Source: Nitrobacteraceae bacterium AZCC 2146
GTDB lineage: Bacteria; Pseudomonadota; Alphaproteobacteria; Rhizobiales; Xanthobacteraceae
Direction of reading: 5' to 3'
Assembly (NCBI GenBank): GCA_036924855.1
Contig: JBAGRP010000001.1
Location: 992,001 to 1,056,000 of the forward strand
Length of the DNA: 64,000 nucleotides
This document shows positions 39,484 to 48,450 of the stretch, one piece after another (position 1 is the stretch's first letter; the number at the start of each line of letters is the position of its first letter). Position numbers and translations under genes: made by a program. Below the pieces are notes generated by a model. That model worked only from the letters and a program-made list of their open reading frames with translations. It was not told the origin of the DNA and did not search any database.

Positions 39484-40257
39484 TTATTTTTCGCGCGCAG
39501 GTCGCTCGATCGGCTCCATGCCCTTGCTGGCGATGGCGGCGGCGCCGTCGCTGCCCCGCAGCAGATCGATCAGGACTTGCGCGGCCGGCGCCTTGCTGGT
39601 GCCGGGCGCCAACGCAGCGGAATAGATCGTATAGTTCTGGATCTCCGGCGGCAACGGACCGGCCAGCACCACGCCTTTCACCGGCAGCAATTCGCTGATC
39701 TGCTGCACTGCGATGTCGGCCTCGCCGGAGACCAGGCGCTCGGCGGAATAGCCGCCCTTGACCAGCACGGATTTATTGCGGACCTGATCGCCGATGCCGA
39801 GTCGGTCGATCAACCCGGCCACGTAGATTCCGCTGCTGCCGCCCGAGGCCGGATCGATATAGGCCACCGCTTTGGCCGCCAGCAGCGCCCGCCGGAAACC
39901 GTCCACGGTGCTGATGTCGGGCTTCGCCGCGCCCTCTTTGACGGCAACACCGACACCGACGCGGGCGAGATCGACATCGCCACCGACCTTGCCGGACTTG
40001 CGCAACTGCTCCAGCGCCGCGGGCGAGGCGAACACCACATCGAACCCCTCGCCGGCCTCGATGCGCCTGACCAGGCCGCCGACCGTGTCGGTTTCCCATT
40101 GCACGTCATGGCCCATGGCCTGATATTGCGGCAGCACCGCCAGCAGCACCTGCTTGAAGGCGCCGGCAGTGAGCACTTTCAGCGTCTCCGCCTGCGCCGG
40201 CAGCGTCAGTCCCCATGCCAGCGCGATCGCCAGCAGACTGCGTCCCGCTAATCCCAT
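39484..40257 (-). CDS. ModA-like periplasmic substrate-binding protein
   Basis: 257 aa with a signal peptide (RSLLAIALAWGLTLPAQA) and a type 2 periplasmic binding fold: LKVLTAGAFKQVLLAVLPQY, GEGFDVVFASPAALEQL, AYIDPASGGSSGIYVAGLID, GEADIAVQQISELLPVKGV. This is the ModA/SBP_bac_11 family, but no modB or modC lies nearby, so it may be an orphan receptor for another anion. It is 27 bases upstream of the Tat-exported FAH gene, suggesting a shared periplasmic task. Confidence 0.82.
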   Translation of the reverse strand: MGLAGRSLLAIALAWGLTLPAQAETLKVLTAGAFKQVLLAVLPQYQAMGHDVQWETDTVGGLVRRIEAGEGFDVVFASPAALEQLRKSGKVGGDVDLARVGVGVAVKEGAAKPDISTVDGFRRALLAAKAVAYIDPASGGSSGIYVAGLIDRLGIGDQVRNKSVLVKGGYSAERLVSGEADIAVQQISELLPVKGVVLAGPLPPEIQNYTIYSAALAPGTSKAPAAQVLIDLLRGSDGAAAIASKGMEPIERPAREK

Positions 40258-40345
40258 CACATGCCCTTCACGTCTTTGATCGTTCGCATCTTGCGATTGA
40301 ACGCCGGTCGGCGCCCAATATTCCCTTGCCGCGGCTTGCGCAAAC

Positions 40346-40376
40346 AAAAAGGCCCGCGCTTGCGCGGGCCTTCGGG
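40346..40376 (-). terminator. Terminator-like hairpin between ModA-like and DUF3597 genes
   Basis: AAGGCCCGCGC pairs with GCGCGGGCCTT around a short loop. On the minus strand it is followed by TTTTTG, so it would end transcripts from the DUF3597 gene. Confidence 0.8.
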
Positions 40377-40396
40377 GTCGATCGCTTGACGGTTAA

Positions 40397-40780
40397 TCAG
40401 TGCTTGATATCCGCCGGCAGCTTGCCGCCGTTGGCGGCGAGCTTGGTCATCACCTGCTTGTGCAGCCAGATGTTCATGGTCGCGGAATCACTGGTGTCGC
40501 CGGTGTAGCCGAACTCCTTGGCGAGCTCCTTGCGCGCCGTCAGGCTGGAATCGATATCAAGCGCCTTCAGCAGGTCGACGATCGAGGTCTTCCATTCCAG
40601 CTTCTCGCCCTTGTCGGCGACGGCCTTGTCGAGGATCGGTGCTACGTCGATGGTGGCCGTCGGAGCTGCAGTCGAACCGGCAGCAGGTGCCGAACCGCCA
40701 GCGGCGGGCGTGGTGCCGGAGGTGGCTGCACCGGCGCCGGTGCCGAAAATCGCGCTCATGATCTTTCCGAAAATGCTCAT
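40397..40780 (-). CDS. DUF3597-family protein
   Basis: 127 aa. A short helical N-terminus (MSIFGKIMSAIFG), an Ala/Pro/Gly linker, and a conserved domain from about 45 onward: DVAPILDKAVADKGEKLEWK, IVDLLKALDIDSSLTARKEL, AKEFGYTGDTSDSATMN, then MNIWLHKQVMTKLAANGGKL. This matches DUF3597, which has a LysM-like helical domain of unknown function. No signal peptide. Closed by a terminator. Confidence 0.82.
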   Translation of the reverse strand: MSIFGKIMSAIFGTGAGAATSGTTPAAGGSAPAAGSTAAPTATIDVAPILDKAVADKGEKLEWKTSIVDLLKALDIDSSLTARKELAKEFGYTGDTSDSATMNIWLHKQVMTKLAANGGKLPADIKH

Positions 40781-41160
40781 TACGTCGCTCCCAATGAACT
40801 TGATGATTGAGTAGGGTCTTGCGCGGCAGTCGTTCCGATCCGGCTGCGCTGAGCCAGCCGGGCTTTGGTTTTAACCGCCCGCGCCGCACTTGCCAATGCG
40901 GCGAAAACGGTTTGCCAAACCGTCATGAAACCGTCCTGCCAATTGCGGCGAAAGGCTGGCCGCCGCGTTGAGCGCATCCTCCCGGCTCACCGAAGCGTGA
41001 GCAACGCCAGCGCGGGATCACGCGTACGATCACGCAACAGGTCGCAGCAAGACCAGTTCATTGCTCTCGCGTCTGGTTTGTTCGTGATCATTTCCGCAAG
41101 CGGCTCCGCACGCTCGATCGAGTGTGACGAGAACCGCGGCACCGCAGGGAGTTCACGACC
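40781..41160. other. Intergenic region, no gene seen
   Basis: About 380 bp between the divergent DUF3597 and DUF2189 genes. Open frames here lack ribosome sites and family-like content. It should hold two promoters. Confidence 0.5.
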
Positions 41161-42066
41161 ATGGCCTCGCTATATCCCGGCAATGTCTCGCAGTTTGCAC
41201 AACGCACGGCCGACGCCCAGACTGCACCCGCCATCCGCACCATCACATCAGCCGACCTCGCCGACGCGCTGCGGCTCGGCTGGGAGGATTTCAAGGCGGT
41301 GCCGAGCCACGCCATCATGTTATGCGTGATCTATCCCCTTGTCGGACTGCTGCTGGCACGCACGGTGCTCGGTTATTCGATCCTGCCGCTGCTGTTTCCG
41401 CTCGCCGCAGGTTTTGCCCTGATCGGCCCGTTCGCCGCCCTCGGCCTCTATGAACTCAGCCGCCGTCGCGAACTCGGCGACGACGCCTCCGCCTGGCATG
41501 CGGTGGATGTGCTACGTTCGCCATCGTTCGGCGCCATGCTCGGTCTCGGACTCGCGCTGCTGGTGCTGTTCATCGTCTGGATCGCGACGGCGCAGGCGAT
41601 CTACGTCTCGGCGTTCGGCAATGAGCCAGCGGCGGAAATTCCCAACTTCGTTTCAAAGGTGCTGACCACCCCGCAAGGTTGGGAGCTGATCGTCGTTGGA
41701 TGCGGCGTTGGCTTCCTGTTCGCGGTGGTGGCGCTGTGCATCAGCGTGGTGTCGTTTCCGCTGATGCTGGACCGTCACGCCAATGTCATGGATGCCGTCA
41801 CCACCTCGCTACGCGCGGTGGCGCGTAATCCGGTGCCGATGGCGATGTGGGGCCTGATCGTCGCCGCTTTGCTGGTGCTGGGCTCGCTGCCACTGTTCCT
41901 CGGCCTTGCGGTGGTGATCCCGCTGCTCGGCCATGCCACCTGGCATCTCTATCGCAAGGTGGTGGAACGCAACCCGAACCCGCCGGTGCTGCCGCCGCGC
42001 AACAAGATCAAGCGCTCGGCCGCGGACTTCCCGGTCTCGCTGTTTCAATGGCGCAACGACAAATAG
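41161..42066 (+). CDS. DUF2189-family membrane protein
   Basis: 301 aa with about six membrane segments: SHAIMLCVIYPLVGLLLART, SILPLLFPLAAGFALIGPFA, GAMLGLGLALLVLFIVWIA, LIVVGCGVGFLFAVVALCIS, MAMWGLIVAALLVLGSLPLF and GLAVVIPLLGHATWHLY. The N-terminal ADALRLGWEDFKAVPSHAIM and the stretch FPLMLDRHANVMDAVTTSLR are typical of DUF2189. Function is not known. Confidence 0.85.
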   Translation: MASLYPGNVSQFAQRTADAQTAPAIRTITSADLADALRLGWEDFKAVPSHAIMLCVIYPLVGLLLARTVLGYSILPLLFPLAAGFALIGPFAALGLYELSRRRELGDDASAWHAVDVLRSPSFGAMLGLGLALLVLFIVWIATAQAIYVSAFGNEPAAEIPNFVSKVLTTPQGWELIVVGCGVGFLFAVVALCISVVSFPLMLDRHANVMDAVTTSLRAVARNPVPMAMWGLIVAALLVLGSLPLFLGLAVVIPLLGHATWHLYRKVVERNPNPPVLPPRNKIKRSAADFPVSLFQWRNDK

Positions 42067-42224
42067 ATCGAAGCGCGCCCCTCATGGTCTTCGCCGCCGG
42101 TTTCAATCCTGAACCGGCAGCTTCTCTTTGGGCGTTCAACGACGCAAAGCCTTGTTTTGGCCGCGGTTAACCGCGACATTTCGCAGTGCGAAGTATCATT
42201 CTCGATTGCCAAACGAGCGCCCTG

Positions 42225-43043
42225 ATGAACGTCCGCCCCCTCTTCCGCGCGCTGTTGCTCAGTACCGTCTTGATCGCGCCCGCAGCCTCGGCGTTCGCCG
42301 CCCCCACCTGCGGCAGCGGCAACTTCGACGCCTGGCTCGCCGACGTTAAAGCAGAGGCCGCCGGCAAGGGAATTTCGCAGCGAGCCATTGACGCCGCACT
42401 GACCGGCGTGACGCTGGACAACAGCGTGCTGTCGCGAGACCGCGGCCAGCAGGTCTTCAAGCAGAGCTTTGAGGAATTCTCCAGCCGCATGGTGCCGCCG
42501 CGCCTGCAGCGCGGCAGCGACATGCTGAAGCGATATGGTTCGGTGCTCGGCCGCATCGAGCAGCAATACGGCGTGCCGGGCCCCGTGCTGGTGGCGATCT
42601 GGGGGCTGGAGACCGACTACGGCGTCAACATCGGCAAATTTCCCACCATTCGCGCGGTGGCCTCACTGGCCTATGACTGCCGCCGCGCCGAAATGTTTCG
42701 TGGCGAATTGATGGACGCGCTGCGCATCGTCGATCGCGGTGATCTCACGCCCGCCGAAATGCGCGGCGCCTGGGCCGGCGAGATCGGCCAGACCCAGTTC
42801 ATGCCGTCGTCCTATCTGAAGTTTGCCGTCGATTTCGACGGCAATGGGCGCCGCGACCTGCTGCGCAGCGCGCCCGACGTGCTGGCCTCCACCGCGAACT
42901 ATCTCGCCAGCTATGGCTGGAAGCGCGACCAGGATTTTGCGCCCGGCAGCGCGAATTTTGCCGTCATCCAGCAATGGAACAAGAGCGAGGTCTATTCGAA
43001 GACCATCGCATATTTCGCCAGCCAGCTCGCCAAGGAGCCGTGA
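42225..43043 (+). CDS. Lytic murein transglycosylase (MltB-like)
   Basis: 272 aa. A signal peptide (FRALLLSTVLIAPAASAFA) exports it. The catalytic Glu is in LVAIWGLETDYGVNIGKFPT, and GEIGQTQFMPSSYLKFAVDF plus DFDGNGRRDLLRSAPDVLAS are standard MltB/SLT_2 motifs. It cleaves peptidoglycan glycan strands to 1,6-anhydro ends. There is no lipobox, so it is soluble in the periplasm, and no C-terminal peptidoglycan-binding domain. Start at 42225 opens the signal peptide directly. Confidence 0.9.
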   Translation: MNVRPLFRALLLSTVLIAPAASAFAAPTCGSGNFDAWLADVKAEAAGKGISQRAIDAALTGVTLDNSVLSRDRGQQVFKQSFEEFSSRMVPPRLQRGSDMLKRYGSVLGRIEQQYGVPGPVLVAIWGLETDYGVNIGKFPTIRAVASLAYDCRRAEMFRGELMDALRIVDRGDLTPAEMRGAWAGEIGQTQFMPSSYLKFAVDFDGNGRRDLLRSAPDVLASTANYLASYGWKRDQDFAPGSANFAVIQQWNKSEVYSKTIAYFASQLAKEP

Positions 43044-43066
43044 GGCTTCAGCTTCGTCATTGCGGG

Positions 43067-43164
43067 GAGCACTTGCCAAGGAGAACTTGACAAGGAGCAC
43101 TTGCCAAGGAGCACTTGCCAAGGAGCACTTGCCAAGGAGCACTTGCCAGGGAGCACTTGCGACG
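43067..43164. repeat. Seven tandem copies of a 14-bp unit
   Basis: The unit GAGCACTTGCCAAG repeats seven times without spacers. Copies 3-5 are perfect, copy 2 has two changes, and copies 6 and 7 end differently (CCAGG, CGACG). The last copy runs into GAAGCAATCC, so the array arose by expansion of one part of the dispersed CGTCATTGCG...AGCAATCC repeat, whose single-copy form is at 59137-59254 on the other strand. Confidence 0.9.
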
Positions 43165-43237
43165 AAGCAATCCAGTTCCTGCTATCAGGTAACCGGATTG
43201 CTTCGCTCAGCGTAAAGACAACAGTCTCCGTCTGCGT

Positions 43238-43498
43238 TTATTTCGTCATGCCGATATGCATCGCCTTGGTCAGATGCACCGCGCAGACGCCCATCTTGCC
43301 GTCGAGCATCGCGGTCTGCGCGTCCGTCATTTCCTTGTAGGCGACCCATTTCGCATCGCCGTCCGCCATGGCTTCGACGGCGGTTTCGGTTTTCATCAGG
43401 TTGCTGCCGCTGCAACCTTCCATCCGCGCGGCCGAAGCCGGCACTGTGGCGAGCACGACGGCAGCCATTGCGGCCGCTCCCAGTAATCTTGTGATCAT
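43238..43498 (-). CDS. Small exported protein (86 aa)
   Basis: Unrecognised. A signal peptide (ITRLLGAAAMAAVVLATVPA, cut after ASA) is followed by about 60 residues with two Cys (EGCSGSNLMK and GVCAVHLTKA) and a helical centre. Likely periplasmic with one disulphide. Start at 43498 is chosen because it opens the signal peptide. Confidence 0.7.
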   Translation of the reverse strand: MITRLLGAAAMAAVVLATVPASAARMEGCSGSNLMKTETAVEAMADGDAKWVAYKEMTDAQTAMLDGKMGVCAVHLTKAMHIGMTK

Positions 43499-44491
43499 GT
43501 TACTTTCCCTTCGCACCAGATCCAGCGTCATTGCCGGATTCTGTGGAAGGATTGATACGTCCGATCACAGAACACGAAATACCATTGGCAATGAATTCAA
43601 CGTGAGGTTTTCGTGATCGATACGAACTACACTTCGTTTTTTGCCGATTCAGACATCATCAGAAATAAACTTACAGAAATGTAATCCGCCGACCATGCGC
43701 AGACGACCGTCGTGACGCTTGTGACGACACCGGTGTTCGTTCGATCAGAGGCGCGATGACGAGCAAGATGACAAGCAACATGGGTTGTCATGCGGGATGG
43801 CCACGGGCGCATCTTCATGCGCCCGGGGAACAAGTCCCGAAGCCATGCTCCCTACGGTGGCTATGGATTCCGGGGCTCGCTTGCACACGATCTCATTCAC
43901 GCCGGCGCGTGAAGAGGATCGCGGTGCTCGCCCCGGAATGACAACTGCCCGGACGTCGAGACCGCTGGGGCTCCTGCGACTGCCCTTCCATAGTTCCACA
44001 GTCGAGCCCTGCCAACTCGCAGCCCCCACCCAAACGGCCGACGATGAGGTTGTCACGCCGGTTAAGAGGCCTGGAATCCCCACCAAGAAATGATCTCAGG
44101 ATCATTCATACCTCTCGCATGCGAATCATGCATACCCGAACTTCGGGCGCCAGAGGTTGAAAACCCGCCCCTCAACACCTTTATTTTGTTCAAGACAGTG
44201 TCGCGGCAGATCATGCTGCTTCCGCGTCGAACTGCGGAACTTCCTTCGCAAAGGCATGATTTAACTGATTAATTAACCCGGATCTCGATGCCATAGGTGT
44301 TGAATTACGCACCCTGCTTCCAAAAACAAGGCAGGGCGCCGAAAGGTTAATCATTCCTTGCCTGAGCCATGCAGTCGGCGCCTAGCTGCATCGCAACATT
44401 CAAACTGCTGCACTGCGATATTGTCCCCTATATTCACTTCAACGATGGTTCTTCTTCCAAGAGATGAACCACCAAACTAAGGAGAACTAAA
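43499..44491. other. Long intergenic region without a convincing gene
   Basis: Nearly 1 kb of mixed composition. The open frames here are short, lack ribosome sites and partly translate an intergenic repeat (43867-43939). The last 100 bases should contain the promoter of the DUF1127 gene. I see nothing else that I can support. Confidence 0.5.
43867..43939. repeat. 73-bp inverted-repeat element
   Basis: ATTCCGGGGC at the left end and GCCCCGGAAT at the right end are perfect inverted repeats about 50 bases apart. This looks like another member of the palindromic intergenic repeat families of this genome. Confidence 0.55.
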
Positions 44492-44644
44492 ATGCTGCTC
44501 TCATTCATCCGCATGATCCAGGCGTTCCGCGACTATCAGCGCAACGTTGCCGAACTCTCCCAGCTCAGCGACCGCGAGCTGTCCGACATCGGTCTCGACC
44601 GTTCGGACATTCCGCGCGTGGCTTCGGGTGCCTACAACGGTTGA
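44492..44644 (+). CDS. DUF1127 small protein (50 aa)
   Basis: A clear ribosome site, AAGGAG, precedes the ATG by eight bases. The peptide opens MLLSFIRMIQAFRDYQRN and ends in the DUF1127 (YjiS-like) motif LSQLSDRELSDIGLDRSDIP. Members are short Arg-rich or Arg-containing proteins tied to RNA turnover and phosphate or carbon metabolism in Alphaproteobacteria. The gene stands alone between a long intergenic region and trmFO. Confidence 0.9.
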   Translation: MLLSFIRMIQAFRDYQRNVAELSQLSDRELSDIGLDRSDIPRVASGAYNG

Positions 44645-44782
44645 TCCGTCGCCTCTGACGCCTCACGGATAGCGCCCGCTTCACGCGGACGCTGTCGTGT
44701 GAAGCGCCAAAAGCACGGACAAACCGGCCAATTGCTGCGAAGCGGATTCCACTTCGCGCCAAAACGCGCTACATGCGGGGCC

Positions 44783-46216
44783 ATGACAACAGCCCCCGTC
44801 CCTACCGACTCCGTCCATATCATCGGCGCCGGCCTCGCCGGCTCGGAAGCCGCCTGGCAAGTCGCCAATGCCGGTATCCCCGTGATCCTGCACGAGATGC
44901 GGCCGCACCGGATGACCGACGCCCATCGTACCGATGGCCTCGCCGAACTGGTCTGCTCGAACTCCTTCCGCTCCGACGACGCTCTCAACAACGCGGTCGG
45001 CCTGCTGCACGCCGAGATGCGTCGGCTGGGCTCGCTGATCATGCGCTGCGCCGATGCCAACCAGGTGCCCGCCGGTGGCGCGCTGGCGGTGGACCGCGAC
45101 GGCTTTTCGGATGCCGTCACCAGGGCGCTCAACGACCATCCCTTGATCACCCTCAGCCGCGCCGAAGTCGACGGCCTGCCGCCTGCCGAGTGGCGCAACG
45201 TCATCGTCGCGACGGGCCCGCTGACCTCGGCGCCGCTGGCGGATGCGATTCGCGAGCTGACCGATGAGACCGCGCTGGCGTTCTTCGATGCGATCGCACC
45301 GATCGTGCACAAGGATTCCATCGACATGTCCGTCGCCTGGTTCCAGTCGCGCTACGACAAGGTCGGGCCCGGCGGCACCGGCGCCGATTACATCAACTGC
45401 CCGATGACCAAGGAGCAGTACGACGCCTTCGTCGATGCGCTGGTCTCCGGCGAAAAGACCGACTTCAAGGAATGGGAGCTCAACACGCCCTATTTCGACG
45501 GCTGCCTGCCAATCGAGGTGATGGCCGAGCGCGGCCGCGAGACACTGCGCCATGGCCCGATGAAGCCGGTCGGCCTGACCAACCCCAACGACCCCACGGT
45601 GAAGGCCTATGCCATCGTGCAGCTGCGCCAGGACAACAAGCTCGGCACGCTCTACAACATGGTGGGTTTCCAGACCAAGTTGAAGCACGGCGCCCAGACC
45701 CGCGTGTTCCGCACCATTCCCGGCCTCGAGAATGCCGAATTCGCCCGCCTGGGTGGCCTGCATCGCAATACGTTTCTGAATTCGCCAAAGCTCCTGGATC
45801 AGCAGCTTCGCCTGCGCGCGCAGCCGCGGCTGCGCTTCGCCGGCCAGATGACCGGCTGCGAAGGCTATGTCGAATCCGCCAGCATCGGCCTGATCGCCGG
45901 CCTCTATGCGGCCGCCGACGCCAAGGGCCAGTCACTGGCGCCGCCGCCGGTCACCACGGCGCTGGGCGCACTGCTCGGCCACATCACCGGCGGCCACATC
46001 GAGACCATCGATGCCGGCCCGCGCTCGTTCCAGCCGATGAATATCAACTTCGGCCTGTTCCCGCCGCTCGCCAGCCCGCCGACCAAGAATGCCGAAGGCG
46101 GACGTCTGCGCGGCAACGAGAAGACCGTCGCCAAGAAGCAGGCGATGAGCGCCCGCGCGCTGGCCGACATCGACAGCTGGATCGCCGCCAGCCTGGCGAT
46201 CGCGGTAGCGGCGTGA
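44783..46216 (+). CDS. trmFO: Methylenetetrahydrofolate--tRNA-(uracil-5-)-methyltransferase
   Basis: 477 aa flavoprotein methylating U54 of tRNA with methylene-THF. The FAD-binding Gly loop [16 protein letters not shown] is at the N-terminus, followed by the TrmFO motifs [20 protein letters not shown] and [38 protein letters not shown] is the C-terminal FAD motif. The start at 44783 puts the Gly loop at the usual place. In this lineage trmFO is followed by the kinase-like gene below. Confidence 0.95.
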   Translation: MTTAPVPTDSVHIIGAGLAGSEAAWQVANAGIPVILHEMRPHRMTDAHRTDGLAELVCSNSFRSDDALNNAVGLLHAEMRRLGSLIMRCADANQVPAGGALAVDRDGFSDAVTRALNDHPLITLSRAEVDGLPPAEWRNVIVATGPLTSAPLADAIRELTDETALAFFDAIAPIVHKDSIDMSVAWFQSRYDKVGPGGTGADYINCPMTKEQYDAFVDALVSGEKTDFKEWELNTPYFDGCLPIEVMAERGRETLRHGPMKPVGLTNPNDPTVKAYAIVQLRQDNKLGTLYNMVGFQTKLKHGAQTRVFRTIPGLENAEFARLGGLHRNTFLNSPKLLDQQLRLRAQPRLRFAGQMTGCEGYVESASIGLIAGLYAAADAKGQSLAPPPVTTALGALLGHITGGHIETIDAGPRSFQPMNINFGLFPPLASPPTKNAEGGRLRGNEKTVAKKQAMSARALADIDSWIAASLAIAVAA

Positions 46217-46277
46217 CGCCACGCGCCGATTTGAACTTCAGGATCGTTTGATGACCTTGCCGAGAGAGGACACCACC

Positions 46278-47354
46278 ATGCTGTCCGCCAACTGGACCGA
46301 AGGCGTGCTGCTGAAGCGCGACGTGTTTTCCACCGTCGAGCGCGGCCGCTTTCGCGCGAACACCGGCGAAGTCGATGCGGTGCTGCGAAGGCTCGATCAG
46401 GTGCCGTGGTGGTCCTATGGACTGGCATTGCATCTGTTCACCCGGGAACGCCGCGCGCTGACGCTGGCGCGCAATCTCCACGTCGGGCCGGAATTGCTGT
46501 GGGCCGGCAAGCAGGCGCTGGTGCGCGGCTTCATCGATGGCGTGGCGCTGCATCTTGCCAAGCCGGTCGGCGACCGCGCCTACTTCCATTCCGCGAAAGT
46601 CGCGCTGCGTAAACTGCATCGCCTCGGCGTCTGCCACAACGATCTGGCGAAAGAACAGAACTGGTTGCGCGGCAGCGACGGTCTGGCCTATCTCACCGAC
46701 TTCCAGCTCGCGGTCTGTTTCAAAAGCCGCAGCCGGCTGTTCCGCATCGCCGCCTATGAAGACCTGCGCCACCTGCTGAAGCACAAGCGCTCTTACGCAC
46801 CGGAATTGCTGACGCCGAAGGAGAAGCAGATCCTGTCGCGAAAGTCGTTGGTCGCACGGATCTGGCTGATGACCGGCAAGAAGGTCTACCGCGCCATCAC
46901 CCGCGGTATTTTCAACTTCACCGACCGCGAAGGCGGTGGTCGCCGCCTCGTCAACGACGCGCCACCACTGGCCGAACTGATCAGGCAAAATCCCGCCGTG
47001 CGCGACGTCTCGATCGTCGCCTTCGCCGACCGCCGCACCGGCGTCGGGCTCTATGCCTTCGTCGAAGCCGATGACGTCGCCCTGGAAACGCCGTTGCAGG
47101 CAGCGCTCTCTGCCGCGAAAGGTCCGAAGCCCCCCGAGCATCTGCAAGTCATCCCCGCTCTGCCGCGCGACACCTCAGGAAAAATCCGTACCGAAATCTT
47201 GCAGCTCGTCGCGATGAACCAGCTCGACCTGATCGAGCCGCTGATGACCAGCGACACCGACCGCGTGTTCCTGAAAGGCATCCTGGAATCGCGGAAGAAC
47301 CTGCGCGACCGGTTCAATTTTGAATCGGCGGAGCAGACGACTACGTCAGTTTGA
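46278..47354 (+). CDS. Kinase-like domain fused to an acyl-CoA-synthetase C-terminal domain
   Basis: 358 aa. The N-terminal two thirds look like a reduced protein/LPS kinase fold: CHNDLAKEQNWL has the catalytic HxD...N pattern and YLTDFQLAV a DFG-like Asp, but no classical Gly-rich loop is visible. The C-terminal part (about 225-330) reads VRDVSIVAFADRRTGVGLYA and LPRDTSGKIRTEILQLVAMN, which is the mobile C-terminal domain of AMP-binding enzymes, including the catalytic Lys of SGKIR. The adenylation core is absent. The ATG at 46278 follows AGAGAGGA; a start at 46251 would add nine residues. Confidence 0.78.
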   Translation: MLSANWTEGVLLKRDVFSTVERGRFRANTGEVDAVLRRLDQVPWWSYGLALHLFTRERRALTLARNLHVGPELLWAGKQALVRGFIDGVALHLAKPVGDRAYFHSAKVALRKLHRLGVCHNDLAKEQNWLRGSDGLAYLTDFQLAVCFKSRSRLFRIAAYEDLRHLLKHKRSYAPELLTPKEKQILSRKSLVARIWLMTGKKVYRAITRGIFNFTDREGGGRRLVNDAPPLAELIRQNPAVRDVSIVAFADRRTGVGLYAFVEADDVALETPLQAALSAAKGPKPPEHLQVIPALPRDTSGKIRTEILQLVAMNQLDLIEPLMTSDTDRVFLKGILESRKNLRDRFNFESAEQTTTSV

Positions 47355-47361
47355 ATGCTGC

Positions 47362-47541
47362 CTCGTGTCCCGGACGCGGTGCAGCCCGGCGATGCGAAGC
47401 ATCGCGAGGCTTTACGCTGCTCCGCAGATCCGGGACCCAAGCAGCTTAAATAACATGGGCCCCGGATCAGCAGCGCACCACGCCGCCCAAACGATGCTTC
47501 GCAGCGTCAGGCGGCGCGCTGCGCAGCATCCGGGGCACGAG
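47362..47541. repeat. Dispersed 180-bp intergenic repeat, intact copy 1
   Basis: The ends CTCGTGTCCCGG and CCGGGGCACGAG are inverted. Inner hairpins include GATGCGAAGCATC. The same sequence occurs at 57299-57481 (intact) and 53082-54361 (split by IS110). Confidence 0.85.
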
Positions 47542-47548
47542 GCTGCCC

Positions 47549-48400
47549 TTACGAAAACATCTTCGACTTCGACGCCCGCCACAGCGTCCACAAGGTCCGC
47601 AGTCGTGACCGCACATGCAGCGCGAATGGATCGACATCCGCGTTCGCCATCCGCTCGAGATCGCGTGTCACCAATGCCAGCGGCAGGAACGCGCGCCGCG
47701 CTTCGGCCGGCACTTCCGGCAACAGCGCCTGCGCCGTAGCCAGTTGCTCGCGTGCGCCGGCGATCAGCTGATCCAGTGCGGCGCGGATCGGCGGCGTGAT
47801 CTTGCCGGCGAAGACCTCCTCCGCGCTGCTACCGTGCTGCATCAGCATATCCAGCGGCAGGAACAGTTGCCGCCGTGCGGTATCGAACGGCAGCGTCGCG
47901 ATGAGGTGTGCGACGCCTTGCGCGAGGCCGGCGTGATCGGCGCAATGATCGATGGTTTCCGATGAAGGCCCAAGGATGCGCGCCGACAGTGCGAACAGCG
48001 TCGAGAGGGTATCGCTGATGTGGCTCTCCAGCACCGGCAGGTCGGGCATCGGGTCGTTGTAGAGATCGAAGATATGCGCATCGATCAGTTTCGACAGCCG
48101 ATCGACCGGCAGGTCATGCGTGCGAATGGCGAGCAATAATTCGGCCGCGACCGGGTTGCTCTCGACATTGCCATGTCCCACACCGGCCAGCATGTCGGTC
48201 CACCATTGCAGCCGGATCTCGCCGGGCAAGGGCTGGCTGACCAGTTCGCGGACTCGAACGATCTCGGTATTGAAGGCATACAGCGCCAGCAGCGCACGCC
48301 GGCTCCCGGCGGGCACGAACAGCGTCGAGGCGTAGCGATCGAAGTCGTGGCTGCGCACCAGCTCCGCGCAGAACGCTGCGGAATCCGGACCGGCGCTCAT
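47549..48400 (-). CDS. Squalene/phytoene synthase-family protein (NDUFAF6-like)
   Basis: 283 aa. FASTLFVPAGSRRALLALYA-type start (here DRYASTLFVPAGSRR), LYAFNTEIVRVRELVSQPLP and IRLQWWTDMLAG are typical of the squalene/phytoene synthase fold; the first Asp-rich motif is not a clean DxxxD, and LYNDPMPDL occurs further on. Proteins like this in alphaproteobacteria are the bacterial relatives of the mitochondrial complex I assembly factor NDUFAF6. It is the last gene of the yajC-secD-secF-Mth938 series and its ATG overlaps the stop of an upstream minigene. Confidence 0.85.
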   Translation of the reverse strand: MSAGPDSAAFCAELVRSHDFDRYASTLFVPAGSRRALLALYAFNTEIVRVRELVSQPLPGEIRLQWWTDMLAGVGHGNVESNPVAAELLLAIRTHDLPVDRLSKLIDAHIFDLYNDPMPDLPVLESHISDTLSTLFALSARILGPSSETIDHCADHAGLAQGVAHLIATLPFDTARRQLFLPLDMLMQHGSSAEEVFAGKITPPIRAALDQLIAGAREQLATAQALLPEVPAEARRAFLPLALVTRDLERMANADVDPFALHVRSRLRTLWTLWRASKSKMFS

Positions 48401-48450
48401 GGCACCGCGATCAGCGCCGTCAGGCGCTGCCTGTTCGATAAGTTCATCAT
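48397..48450 (-). CDS. 17-codon minigene 2 in an ATGA-coupled chain
   Basis: Encodes MMNLSNRQRLTALIAVP. Its ATG overlaps the TGA of minigene 1 (ATGA at 48447-48450) and its TGA overlaps the ATG of the phytoene-synthase-like gene (ATGA at 48397-48400). The last ten residues are identical to minigene 1 although four codons differ synonymously. It may be a translated peptide or a device that carries ribosomes across. Confidence 0.5.
   Translation of the reverse strand: MMNLSNRQRLTALIAVP

Noticed and set aside
43067..43164. Possible CRISPR array
   Set aside because: The units are 14 bp, directly adjacent and without spacers; no cas genes. It is a minisatellite.
43745..44086. 113-codon minus-strand frame in the long intergenic region
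   Set aside because: It partly translates an inverted-repeat element and has no start signal or recognisable content.
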